Shown: positions 1 through 7,760 of the stretch, one piece after another | Position numbering within the stretch: position 1 is the first letter of the stretch | How the letters are laid out: the number at the start of each line of letters is the position of its first letter | Origin: Planctomycetota bacterium | GTDB lineage: Bacteria; Planctomycetota; Planctomycetia; Pirellulales; Thermoguttaceae | Assembly: GCA_021784975.1 (NCBI GenBank) | Contig: JAJYGU010000452.1 | Coordinates: forward strand, 1-36,824 | Reading direction: 5' to 3' | Length of the DNA stretch: 36,824 nucleotides | Made by a program: the position numbers and the translations under genes | Notes under the pieces: generated by a model | Seen by the model: the letters and a program-made list of their open reading frames with translations, nothing else | Database searches by the model: none | What the model was told of the DNA's origin: nothing

Positions 1-414
1 CGGGTGGGCAGAGTGTTTCCGGTCGTCGATGCGGCGACCAGTCGGACTTTCGCCACACACGGGGCGGGGGTTGTAATCCACAAGATCAGCGAGCGGGCTG
101 GCGTGGTGGTCGGCCAGACGGAAAAGCTGGTCGAGGAAGACGGCAAGCGGGTCAAGAAGACCGTCAAGCTGTTCGCGGGTGCCCATGACCTCCGGCGGGC
201 GTTTTGCTCCCGGTGGGCGAAGAAGGTCATGCCAGCCGTCCTACAGCGGTTGGCGCGTCATGCCAACGTCGCTACCACGATGGCCTACTACGTGTCCTTG
301 ACGGCCGATGAGATTGGGGCCGACTTGTGGGCCACCCATGCGACGGGCAAAAACCAAGAAGGTAACATTTTTGGTAACATTCGCCGAAAAACGGCCCGAC
401 GGACAAAGAAGTGA
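1..414 (+). CDS. Tyrosine recombinase/integrase, C-terminal part (5' end outside window)
   Basis: This is the catalytic C-terminal part of a phage-type tyrosine recombinase, which cuts and rejoins DNA at attachment sites. The frame is open at the left edge; an in-frame GTG at 4 is probably internal, because the first catalytic arginine and the N-terminal DNA-binding domain are missing. Numbered from that GTG, the HDLRR motif gives His61 and Arg64, a second histidine lies at residue 86 (RHAN), and the likely nucleophile is Tyr95 in TTMAYY. The gene ends 40 bases from the 3' end of a tRNA-Phe gene, the usual attachment-site arrangement, so it probably belongs to an integrative element extending to the left. 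Near the stop, GGTAACATT is directly repeated at 361-381. The family call is firm; the identity of the element is unknown. Confidence 0.85.
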   Translation, partial: RVGRVFPVVDAATSRTFATHGAGVVIHKISERAGVVVGQTEKLVEEDGKRVKKTVKLFAGAHDLRRAFCSRWAKKVMPAVLQRLARHANVATTMAYYVSLTADEIGADLWATHATGKNQEGNIFGNIRRKTARRTKK

Positions 415-454
415 ACCATGCGTAACTATTTGCGCATTCTTGTCTTACGTCGAG

Positions 455-527
455 TGGACAGGGCCGGGATTGAACCGGCGACACCTGGATTTTCAGTCCA
501 GTGCTCTACCAACTGAGCTACCTGTCC
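455..527 (-). tRNA. tRNA-Phe (anticodon GAA)
   Basis: The minus strand folds as a complete 73-nt tRNA. The 7-bp acceptor stem pairs GGACAGG with CCTGTCC and the discriminator base is A. The D stem is GCTC/GAGC. The anticodon stem CTGGA/TCCAG encloses loop CTGAAAA, giving anticodon GAA (Phe). The T arm is GCCGG-TTCAATC-CCGGC. The CCA end is not encoded and must be added after transcription. The 3' end faces the integrase gene, which makes this tRNA a likely integration target. Confidence 0.96.
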
Positions 528-1050
528 AAAGTCCTTTATTATCAAAGACTTATGGCGTTGCGTCTGAGTGCTCCCGGGCTCTTCTGCCGGCACACGATTC
601 GGATTTCGGCCAGCGATCGGAAACCCCGCTGAGTATCACATGCCAATGGCGAGGCGTCAAGCCGGTCGGGAGATTCCCCTGCCGGGACGCCGCCGACAGG
701 CAAGACCCCTGGGGCGCTGGGGCGCGAAATCCGGGAAATGATGGTGACAGGCGGGCGCATCGCGGCTACAATCGCCGCCACTTGTGCCACCATGACAAGG
801 CGGGCAGGCACCTGGCAATGGCTGCTTCCGCCGGATCGTACGCCTTTTGGCGTCGGTCGGCGGTGCGGAAGCCGGGTTATGATCGGTTGTTGGTTCAGCG
901 CCAGCCCCGTTTGGTCCAGACCCTTGGTCGAGAAAGACGCACCTCTTGCCCTCATCTTCCCAGACCTGCCAGTTGGGCGCTTCGCCGCCGGATGCCGCCG
1001 TTGCCGTAAGCACGACAATCGGGACCAGCACATCGCAGCATCACCCGCGG
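528..1050. other. Intergenic region and probable long leader of the E1/lipoyl-KAS III operon
   Basis: No convincing gene was found in this 523-base stretch. Open frames run through it on both strands but show no recognisable domain and overlap each other. It contains one good sigma70-like promoter candidate (744-772). If that is used, the transcript has a leader of about 270 nt before the E1 start. No riboswitch class was recognised by eye. Confidence 0.5.
744..772 (+). promoter_or_regulatory. Candidate sigma70 promoter for the E1/lipoyl-KAS III operon
   Basis: A -35 box GTGACA (744-749) and a -10 box TACAAT (767-772) are separated by 17 bases, each matching five of six consensus positions. 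Transcription would start near 779. No gene starts close downstream, so it would serve the operon beginning at 1051 through a long leader. Confidence 0.45.
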
Positions 1051-3099
1051 ATGATGCCTCCACCGAGCGGGGCGGGGGGCGGGATCGCTGGCTCCGGTCG
1101 GCTTCATGGGCCCGTGCCGCGGGTGCTCTTTCCCGAGCGGCTCTCCGAGCCGGCGTTTTTCCCAGCGGCCTATCCATGGATGTATCTCTCGCGCCGCATG
1201 GAAGAGAAGCTGATGGAGCTCTTCCAGAAAGGCTATGTGAAGGGGACGGTGACATCCGGCATCGGCAACGAAGCCACCGCGCTGGGCATGACCATGCCCT
1301 TGCGGCCGGGGCAAGATGTCGTATCGCTCCTGCACCGCGACTTCGCCGGCCATCTGGTTCTGGGATCGTCGCCGTATGAGCTGTTCTGCCAATACCTGGC
1401 CAACGCCGATAGCCGGACGCACGCCCGCGAGGGCAACGTCCATCATGGCAACGCCGCCCGGCGGCGGTTTCCGATGCTCAGCCACCTGGGTAAGATGCTG
1501 AGCGTGGTGGTAGGCGGGACCTGGGCGGCCCGGCGCCAGGGCGAAGAGGTATTCGGACTGGCGGCCATCGGCGACGGCGGCACGAGCACCGGCGAGTTCC
1601 ACGAAGCGCTGAACCTGGCCTCGGTGCACGCCGTGCCGGTCGTCTTCTTGATCGAAAACAACCATTACGCCTTCTCGACGCCGACGCAACGCCAATACCG
1701 TTGCCAACGGCTTTCCGATCGGGCGGCGGGGTACGGGATCAGCGGCCGAACCATTGACGGGGCCGACGCCTGGGCGGTCTACGCCGCGGTGTGCGACGCC
1801 CTGGAGGCGATCCGCCGCGAGCCCGCGCCGACGATCATTGAGTGCATGAGCCTGCGGCTGCTCGGGCATGCCGCCTACGACAAGGGGAGCTATGTTCCGG
1901 CGGAAACCTTGGGGCAGTGGCGCGAGCGCGACCCGCTACCGGCCGCGCGGCGGAGGCTGCTGGAGTTGGGCGGCATGTCGGATGCCGCTGTGCGATCGCT
2001 GGAAGAGGAGATCGAAAAGGAGATTCGCGAAGCGCTGGCCAAAGCGTTGGCGGTCGGGCGCCCTGAGCCGAGCGAGCCGGGCGCGGCAGTGTTTGCCCGA
2101 AGGCCGCGGACGACTGTGAAGCCCTTTCACTCGCCGCCGGTGAAAAACGGCGAGGCGGTCGGTCGGGCCTTGGATTACCTGCTGGAGAACGATCCACGGG
2201 CGTTCGTGGCGGGTCTCGACGTGGGCGTCTACGGTTCGGCTTTCAAGACCTGCAAAGGCTTGCTGGAGCGTCACGGGCCGCAGCGCGTGATCGACATGCC
2301 GTTGGCGGAATCGGCGATCATGGGCTTCGCCCTGGGGGCATCGCAGCTTGGCGGGCGGCCGATCGTCGAGTTCCAGTTCGCCGATTTTTCCACCGAAGCG
2401 GTCTCGCAGCTTGGGCTCAACGCGGCCACCTGGCACTTCCGCGCCGACCGGCCGGCGCCGTTGTTGGTGCGCCTGCCCTGCGGCGGCGGGTTGACGGTGG
2501 GTGCCTTTCATTCCGGCGAGTTTGAGGGCCTGTGGTCCCGCTTTCCCGGGCTGAAGCTGCTTTATCCCGCCACCGCCCAAGAGACCTTCGAGGCCCTGGT
2601 AGCGGGATACCATGATCCCAATCCGTGCCTGGTGTTGGAACACAAGCTGCTTTACTGGAGCAAAAGCGGGCCGATTGATTTTGACGGCGACCTGGAAGCC
2701 GTGTGGCGTCCGCGCTGCTACTGCGAAGGCGGCGAAGTGACCGTGGTGGCCTTCGGCGCCATGGTCCACCAGGCGCTGGCCGTGGCTGCTCGGAGCCGTT
2801 GCTCGATTGAGGTCTGGAACCCCTTCGTGCTGCAACCCTTGGAGATCGGACCCATCTTGGAATCGGTGCAAAAGACCGGGCGATTATTGGTGGTGCAGGA
2901 ATGCGGTGCCACCCAGGGTCTGGGCGACCGCGTGATCTCGCTGGTCTGCCGCGACTGTTTTGCGTCGTTGAAGCGTCCGCCGGTATTGGTGGCAGCGCCC
3001 GACGCGCCAGTCCCCTTTGCTGCCGAGTTGGAGTCGGCGCACCGGCCCGACGGCGCGCGGATCGAGGCGGCAGTCGCCGGACTCATGGAGGGCCGATGA
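1051..3099 (+). CDS. Fused E1 alpha-beta 2-oxoacid dehydrogenase (thiamine diphosphate dependent)
   Basis: The 682-residue protein joins both E1 subunits of a branched-chain/pyruvate-type dehydrogenase. E1 decarboxylates a 2-oxoacid on thiamine diphosphate and reductively acylates a lipoyl domain. The alpha half (to about residue 345) carries the ThDP/Mg motif, from GDG at 174 to Asn204 in ENNHYAF. The beta half (about 355-682) has the DMPLAES segment with the expected cofactor-contacting Glu, the HSGEFE and PGLKLLYPAT regions, and LEHKLLYWS. I chose ATG 1051 (ATG 1054 is equally possible); the frame stays open to 946, but that extension looks non-conserved. The stop overlaps the next start as ATGA, implying translational coupling. 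No E2 or E3 gene is adjacent. The substrate is not determined; branched-chain 2-oxoacids are plausible given the KAS III partner. Confidence 0.9.
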   Translation: MMPPPSGAGGGIAGSGRLHGPVPRVLFPERLSEPAFFPAAYPWMYLSRRMEEKLMELFQKGYVKGTVTSGIGNEATALGMTMPLRPGQDVVSLLHRDFAGHLVLGSSPYELFCQYLANADSRTHAREGNVHHGNAARRRFPMLSHLGKMLSVVVGGTWAARRQGEEVFGLAAIGDGGTSTGEFHEALNLASVHAVPVVFLIENNHYAFSTPTQRQYRCQRLSDRAAGYGISGRTIDGADAWAVYAAVCDALEAIRREPAPTIIECMSLRLLGHAAYDKGSYVPAETLGQWRERDPLPAARRRLLELGGMSDAAVRSLEEEIEKEIREALAKALAVGRPEPSEPGAAVFARRPRTTVKPFHSPPVKNGEAVGRALDYLLENDPRAFVAGLDVGVYGSAFKTCKGLLERHGPQRVIDMPLAESAIMGFALGASQLGGRPIVEFQFADFSTEAVSQLGLNAATWHFRADRPAPLLVRLPCGGGLTVGAFHSGEFEGLWSRFPGLKLLYPATAQETFEALVAGYHDPNPCLVLEHKLLYWSKSGPIDFDGDLEAVWRPRCYCEGGEVTVVAFGAMVHQALAVAARSRCSIEVWNPFVLQPLEIGPILESVQKTGRLLVVQECGATQGLGDRVISLVCRDCFASLKRPPVLVAAPDAPVPFAAELESAHRPDGARIEAAVAGLMEGR

Positions 3100-4415
3100 T
3101 GGACGCCGCCCTGCGCATGCCTTTGTATCTGCCGGCCCAAGGGGCCTCGGAGACCGACGCGACCATCATCGAGTGGCTGGTGGCCGAGGGCGATCACTTT
3201 CGCAAGGGGCAATCCTTGGCCCAGATCGACAGCGCCAAATCGGTCTTCGATTTCGAGGCCCCCTGCGACGGCATGGTGATCCGGCGATTTCATCTGGAAG
3301 GCGACACCCTGGCACTGACCACTCCGATCATGGAGATCGAGGCCTTCGACGCCGCCATGCGCGACTGGATTCCGCCCGCGGCAGCCAACCCGCGAGCGGC
3401 GGCGCGGCCCGAAACCGCCCCGGCGGCCGCCGATCCTGCTCCCGGCCGCGAGCCGGTGGTAATCCGCGGCGTCGGCGGCTATTTGCCGCCGCGGGTGGTC
3501 ACCAACTCCGAATTGGTGGCCGCCTTTCCCGAAATCTCGGAAGAGTACGTCTACCAGGTCACCGGCATTCGCGAGCGTCGCTGGGCCGAGGCCGATGAAA
3601 AGCCCTCCGGCATGGCCTACAAGGCGGCCTTGGAGGCGATCCGCCGCTCGGGCGTCGACAACAAGGACATCGACGCCCTGGTGCTGGCCACCACCACGCC
3701 GGACGTGGCCATGCCCTCGACCGCCGCCATCGTGCAAGACCGTTTGAACCTGCCCAGCATCCCCGCCTTCGACCTGAACGCCGCCTGCTCGGGCTGGCTG
3801 TACGCGGTCTCGGTGGCCCGCGGCCTGATCCTCGGCGGCACCGCCCGAAACGTGCTGACCATCGCGGTCGATATGCAGTCGCGGCTGATCGACCCTTCCG
3901 AGCGTAGTGCCTACCTGATCTTCGGCGACGGCGCCGGAGCGGCGATCATTTCCTCAGGCACGCTGGGGCATCCAATCCGCCACGTGCAATTGGGGGCCGA
4001 CACCCGCGGCCTGCGGATGGCCCGCCGCGAAGAGCCGGGCTACGCGGTGCGCAACGGGCATTGCCGTGTGGACCCCTGGATCCGCATCGACGGCCAGGCG
4101 ATGTTCCGTTTCGCCACCCAAGCTTTCACCAACGTCATCCGCCAGGCGATCGACCAGAGCGGCTGGACCGACGCCGAAACCCGCTGGATCATTCCCCATC
4201 AAGCCAACGGCCGAATCCTCAAGGCGGCCGCCAGGCGGAGCGGCCTGCCTTTCGACCGTTTCTTCCTGAACATCGAGCGGGTAGGCAACACCTCGAGCGC
4301 CAGCATCCCGCTGGCCTTGGTGGAAGCCGAAGAAAAGCTCCGCCCGGGCGACAAGCTGATTCTCTGCTCGGTCGGAGCCGGCTTGACCACCGCCGCCATT
4401 GCGGTCGAGTGGTAG
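3096..4415 (+). CDS. Lipoyl domain fused to ketoacyl-ACP synthase III (FabH-like)
   Basis: The 439-residue protein has two domains. Residues about 5-85 form a lipoyl-attachment domain with Lys48 in DSAKSVFDF as the predicted lipoylation site. A Pro/Ala-rich linker (about 92-118) resembles the swinging-arm linkers of E2 proteins. Residues about 120-439 form a KAS III with the complete Cys-His-Asn triad: Cys231 (NAACSGW), His368 (IPHQAN) and Asn398 (GNTSSAS). The TGIRERRW segment is also typical of FabH. KAS III normally transfers an acyl group from acyl-CoA to its cysteine and condenses it with malonyl-ACP. Here the lipoyl arm sits where an E2 acyltransferase would be, and the upstream overlapping gene is a fused E1. 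I infer direct acyl delivery from E1 through lipoyl to the condensing enzyme. ATG 3096 is followed by another ATG at 3099. Confidence 0.92.
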   Translation: MMDAALRMPLYLPAQGASETDATIIEWLVAEGDHFRKGQSLAQIDSAKSVFDFEAPCDGMVIRRFHLEGDTLALTTPIMEIEAFDAAMRDWIPPAAANPRAAARPETAPAAADPAPGREPVVIRGVGGYLPPRVVTNSELVAAFPEISEEYVYQVTGIRERRWAEADEKPSGMAYKAALEAIRRSGVDNKDIDALVLATTTPDVAMPSTAAIVQDRLNLPSIPAFDLNAACSGWLYAVSVARGLILGGTARNVLTIAVDMQSRLIDPSERSAYLIFGDGAGAAIISSGTLGHPIRHVQLGADTRGLRMARREEPGYAVRNGHCRVDPWIRIDGQAMFRFATQAFTNVIRQAIDQSGWTDAETRWIIPHQANGRILKAAARRSGLPFDRFFLNIERVGNTSSASIPLALVEAEEKLRPGDKLILCSVGAGLTTAAIAVEW

Positions 4416-4427
4416 CCCGGGCCGGTG

Positions 4428-4480
4428 GTACTCGTTACGCGCTCCGCGTGACGACTTCTTCACGCGGAGCATGAAGAGTA
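4428..4480. repeat. Intergenic inverted repeat of the CACGCGGAGCGTG type
   Basis: The outer arms GTACTC and GAGTAC enclose the inner arms CTCCGCGTGA and TCACGCGGAG, giving an imperfect palindrome of about 53 bases just after the KAS III stop. Related sequence, arranged as two direct units, lies at 22414-22466 upstream of galE. It could act as a transcriptional stop or be a dispersed repeat; no T-run follows. Confidence 0.6.
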
Positions 4481-4582
4481 CGCGGTCCCCCGGCTGGCAT
4501 TTTCGCGATCTTCCGGGCATTCGGTTGCGAACTGGACGACGACGACTGGCGAACCCCTCTGGAATGGGGCTCGATTTCTTGT

Positions 4583-4610
4583 TTGCGCCGCCGACCCGTG
4601 CCACAATAAT
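4583..4610 (+). promoter_or_regulatory. Candidate promoter for the adaptor gene
   Basis: TTGCGC (4583-4588) and AATAAT (4605-4610) are 16 bases apart, 33 bases before the ATG at 4644. The -10 box matches five of six positions and the -35 box is weaker. It lies in a short stretch less GC-rich than its surroundings. Confidence 0.35.
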
Positions 4611-4643
4611 AGAGACTCTAGCGATGACGGAGGATATTCGGCT

Positions 4644-6308
4644 ATGACCCATAGTGTTGCACATCGGCTCCTCGTGCTGCTCGCGGTGGTAGGGGGCCTT
4701 ACGACGTTGGCAAATGCGGAGCCGGCCAAGCCCGCTAAGCGGGCCCTACCAGCTAAGCCTAAAGCGGTTTCCCAGCCGGCAGCGCCCAAAGCAGCCGATG
4801 CCGCCAAGCCCAAAGCGGCGGCTACGACAGCGGAAGCTAAGGCCGCCGAGGCGAAGAAACCCAAGGCCGCCGAGTCCGTGCAAGCGAAGGCCCCGGTTGG
4901 CACGACGGCGTCAAAACCGTCGGCTAGCGCGGGCACGACGTCGAATAGCTACACGGTCAAGAGGTCGCCGCTGCGGATTACGCTCGAGCTGGACGGCGTT
5001 TTCGAGAGCCGAAAGACGCACGAAGTTTTGGTCAAGCCCGCAGAATGGACGATGCTGACGGTTTTGGAGGCGGTGCCACACGGCGCCCGGGTAAGGCAGG
5101 GCGATGTATTGCTCAAGCTCGATACCCAGAAGCTCGATCAGACAATCCGCGATCTCGAAACCGAAGTGAAGCTCAACGAAACGGCCCGGCGGTTGGCGGC
5201 CGACCAGTTGCGGGTCCTGGAAAAGACGGTGCCGATGGATCTGGCGGACAGCCAGCGGGCGGCGCGGATTGCCGAGGAAGATCGGGCCGACTATTTTGCG
5301 GTCGATCGCCCCTTTCTGTTGAAGGCCAACACGCACCGGCTGAAGGACTCCAAGGACTCGGTTGACGATCGGGCCGAAGAGCTTCGGCAGTTGGAGAAGA
5401 TGTACAAGGCCGACGATATCACCGAGGAAACCGAGAAGATTGTCTTGAAACGGGCCCGAAACACCTTGGACCGGGTGAAGTTCTGGGACTTGGAAAGCAC
5501 CCAACGCCGCTACGACGAAGCCTTGAAGTACCTAATCCCACGGTTGGATACCCAGATGAAAGAATATGCCGATCGCAAGGCGATTGACTGGCAAAAAGAC
5601 AAGGTCCAATTGCCGCTGGTGCTGGAAAAGCAGCGGCTCGATCTGGAGAAGCTGAAGACGCTCCAGGCTCGCTCGGCGGAACGGCTTCAAAAGCTCTTGG
5701 CCGATCGAAAGTTGATGGAGGTGAAATCGCCTATCGACGGCGTGGTGTACTACGGCAAGGCGATTCGCGGCAAGTTCGGCGATTCCAACAGCCTGGCGGA
5801 AATGCTCCGTCGCCACAGCAACATCCAGCCCAATCAAGTGGTGATGACCATTGTACAGCCCGACGACCTCTTCATTCGAGCCACCGTCCCGGAGGAACAA
5901 CTGCACAACGTCCGTGCGGGCATCAAGGGCCTGGCCACGCCCACGGGTTACCCCGACACGCATCTGCCTGTCCGGGCAGATCGCATCGGCCGATTCCCGA
6001 TCGCCTCCGAGAGCTATGATGCACGGTTCAAGCTGACCGACGATGAGCCGGACGCCTCGCTGGTGCCGGGCATGACCTGCAAGGTTAGGCTGACCGCCTA
6101 CTTCAAGAAGGACGCTCTGTGTGTGCCGCCCAAGGCGCTGGTGCCCGACGAGTTGCACGATCAGCAGTATTGCGTCTGGGTGGTCAAGAGCGACGGCACG
6201 AAGGAGAAAACTCCGGTCGTGGCCGGCAGGCGGACCGACAAGAAGGTCGAGATCCTCGAAGGGCTCAACCTCAACGATCGGGTCCTGTTGGAACCTCCGC
6301 AGGAATAA
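4644..6308 (+). CDS. Secreted HlyD/RND-type periplasmic adaptor-like protein
   Basis: This 554-residue protein resembles membrane-fusion adaptors of efflux and secretion systems. It has a signal peptide (about 1-25), a low-complexity Lys/Ala/Pro-rich linker (about 26-95), a split biotinyl-lipoyl-like beta domain (LEAVPHGARVRQGDVLLKLD, then MEVKSPIDGVVYYG), a long coiled-coil hairpin (about 165-355) rich in Glu, Lys, Leu and Arg, and C-terminal beta-barrel and membrane-proximal domains. The RBS ACGGAGGA lies about 9 bases before the ATG. It is followed after 8 bases by a secreted barrel protein and not by a pump or ABC transporter, so its transport partner is elsewhere or its role differs. The Lys/Ala/Pro linker is unusual for the family and may span part of the periplasm. 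Confidence 0.85.
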   Translation: MTHSVAHRLLVLLAVVGGLTTLANAEPAKPAKRALPAKPKAVSQPAAPKAADAAKPKAAATTAEAKAAEAKKPKAAESVQAKAPVGTTASKPSASAGTTSNSYTVKRSPLRITLELDGVFESRKTHEVLVKPAEWTMLTVLEAVPHGARVRQGDVLLKLDTQKLDQTIRDLETEVKLNETARRLAADQLRVLEKTVPMDLADSQRAARIAEEDRADYFAVDRPFLLKANTHRLKDSKDSVDDRAEELRQLEKMYKADDITEETEKIVLKRARNTLDRVKFWDLESTQRRYDEALKYLIPRLDTQMKEYADRKAIDWQKDKVQLPLVLEKQRLDLEKLKTLQARSAERLQKLLADRKLMEVKSPIDGVVYYGKAIRGKFGDSNSLAEMLRRHSNIQPNQVVMTIVQPDDLFIRATVPEEQLHNVRAGIKGLATPTGYPDTHLPVRADRIGRFPIASESYDARFKLTDDEPDASLVPGMTCKVRLTAYFKKDALCVPPKALVPDELHDQQYCVWVVKSDGTKEKTPVVAGRRTDKKVEILEGLNLNDRVLLEPPQE

Positions 6309-6316
6309 GGCAAAGC

Positions 6317-7522
6317 ATGCATCGACGGTGCCTGTCCCCTTTTGTGGTGCTTGCACTGGCCGTCTGTGGTCTACCAGCTTGGGCCGGCGGCGCAGTACCA
6401 GTCTCGCGCACTTCGCTGGCCGAGACGGGTCCGAAACCGAAGCCGATCCGGCCACCTTCGCAGCAAATGATCGACGCTTCGATCCGCCGCGGCGTCGCAT
6501 TCTTGCTGAAGCGACAGAACAAGGACGGCTCGTGGGGCTCGGCAAACATCACGCGTCCTGACGAGGTTTATGCCCCCGTGCCCGGCGCGCACCAAGCCTT
6601 TAAGGCGGCAGTGACGGCACTGTGTGTTTCGGCGCTAATTGAGGCCGGTGGTCCCCGGTCGGAAGTCGTAGATGCCGTCGATCGCGGCGAGACTTGGCTG
6701 TTTGGACACCTTGCGAAAGTGCGACGGGCCACGCCCGACACCCTGTACAACATCTGGACGCACGCCTATGCGATCCAGGCGTTGGTGCGGATGCTGGCCC
6801 GCCGACCCAAAGACCTCCAGCGCGCCCGAAAAATCCACGCCCTGATCGAGCAGCAGCTCGGCATGCTCGAACGCTACGAGGTGGTCGATGGCGGCTGGGC
6901 GTACTACGATTTCGAGGCCCAAACCCAGAAACCGAGCGGCTCGACGATGAGTTTCCTCACCGCGGCGGTGCTGGTCGCCCTGCATGAAGCCAAGAACGTA
7001 GGGGTGAAGATTCCCCGGCGGCTGGTGGATCGCGCCAAGGCGTCGCTCCTGCGTCAGCGCGAACCGGATTTCTCCTACCTCTACGGCGAGTACACCAAGT
7101 ACTGGGGTCTGCCGGGCATCAATCGGCCCGCCGGCAGTTTGGGTCGCTCGCAGGCCTGCAACCTGGCCATGCGCCTCTGGGGCGACCAGCGGGTGACCGA
7201 CGCCGTCTTGAAGACCTGGCTCGACCGCCTCTTCGCCCGCAACCTCTGGCTCGATCTGGGCCGCAAACGCCCGGTGCCGCACTCGTCGTGGTGCCAGGTG
7301 GCGGGCTACTTCTTTTACTACGGGCACTACTATGCCGCCCTGTGTATCGACCAACTCCCCAGGGACCAGCGCGGGCACTACGAAGGATACCTGGCCCACA
7401 TCCTCACCCACCTGCAAGAGCCGGACGGCTCGTGGTGGGATTTCCCGCTCTACGACTACCACACCCAGTACGGCACGGCCTTCGCGCTGATGTCGCTGCA
7501 CCGCTGCCAAGACAGCCGCTAG
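6317..7522 (+). CDS. Secreted prenyltransferase/squalene-cyclase-like alpha-alpha barrel protein
   Basis: The 401-residue protein has a signal peptide (about 1-23), then repeated helical motifs of the squalene-hopene cyclase/prenyltransferase barrel type. It shows the QW-like motifs KRQNKDGSWGS (about 66-76) and LQEPDGSWWDFP near the C-terminus, with VVDGGWAYYDF and YGTAFALMSLHRC between and after. The DxDD acid motif of true cyclases was not seen, so cyclase activity is unlikely; planctomycetes encode many secreted proteins with this fold whose function is unknown. It starts 8 bases after the adaptor stop, implying co-transcription. I chose ATG 6317 because it gives a clean signal peptide; the open frame extends upstream into the adaptor gene. 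Confidence 0.8.
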   Translation: MHRRCLSPFVVLALAVCGLPAWAGGAVPVSRTSLAETGPKPKPIRPPSQQMIDASIRRGVAFLLKRQNKDGSWGSANITRPDEVYAPVPGAHQAFKAAVTALCVSALIEAGGPRSEVVDAVDRGETWLFGHLAKVRRATPDTLYNIWTHAYAIQALVRMLARRPKDLQRARKIHALIEQQLGMLERYEVVDGGWAYYDFEAQTQKPSGSTMSFLTAAVLVALHEAKNVGVKIPRRLVDRAKASLLRQREPDFSYLYGEYTKYWGLPGINRPAGSLGRSQACNLAMRLWGDQRVTDAVLKTWLDRLFARNLWLDLGRKRPVPHSSWCQVAGYFFYYGHYYAALCIDQLPRDQRGHYEGYLAHILTHLQEPDGSWWDFPLYDYHTQYGTAFALMSLHRCQDSR

Positions 7523-7760
7523 CCTCCTCTCGCGGCCTTGGGTCGTCGCTCTTCCGCCCTCCGCCTTTCGCTCAACCTCTCAACTCTCACGCACGCCGCC
7601 CTCTGGACACGAGCAGCGGTTTCCGGTCCAATTACATTCGGGTGTCAAAGTCCGGCAAGGTCCGATCGTTGACCCGCGGTGGAAGAAGGCGCATCATGCG
7701 CGGCGCCAGCACGTTTACTGGCTTGTCTTTCGGAAGTCGCAAAAGTGCGAGTAGCTAGCT

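Noticed and set aside
657..1031. Minus-strand open frame of 124 codons starting MLVPIVVLTATAASGG, upstream of the E1 gene
   Set aside because: The first residues look like a signal peptide, but the rest is low-complexity, overlaps other open frames of equal quality, shows no domain and has no clear RBS.
946..1050. N-terminal extension of the E1 protein from ATG 946
   Set aside because: The 35 extra residues are Ser/Thr/Pro-rich with no family similarity, and the fold begins well after 1051.
738..1379. Plus-strand open frame just after the promoter candidate
   Set aside because: It overlaps the E1 gene out of frame, and its translation is Arg-rich as expected from a shadow of a GC-rich gene.
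946..4415. Complete pyruvate or branched-chain dehydrogenase operon with E2 and E3
   Set aside because: Only E1 and a lipoyl domain are present. The C-terminal part of the second gene is KAS III and not an E2 acyltransferase, and no flavin-disulfide E3 is in the window.
7681..7705. Palindrome GCGCATCATGCGC before the YjbQ gene taken as a hairpin
   Set aside because: With a single-base centre it cannot form a stable loop, and no regulatory role is evident.
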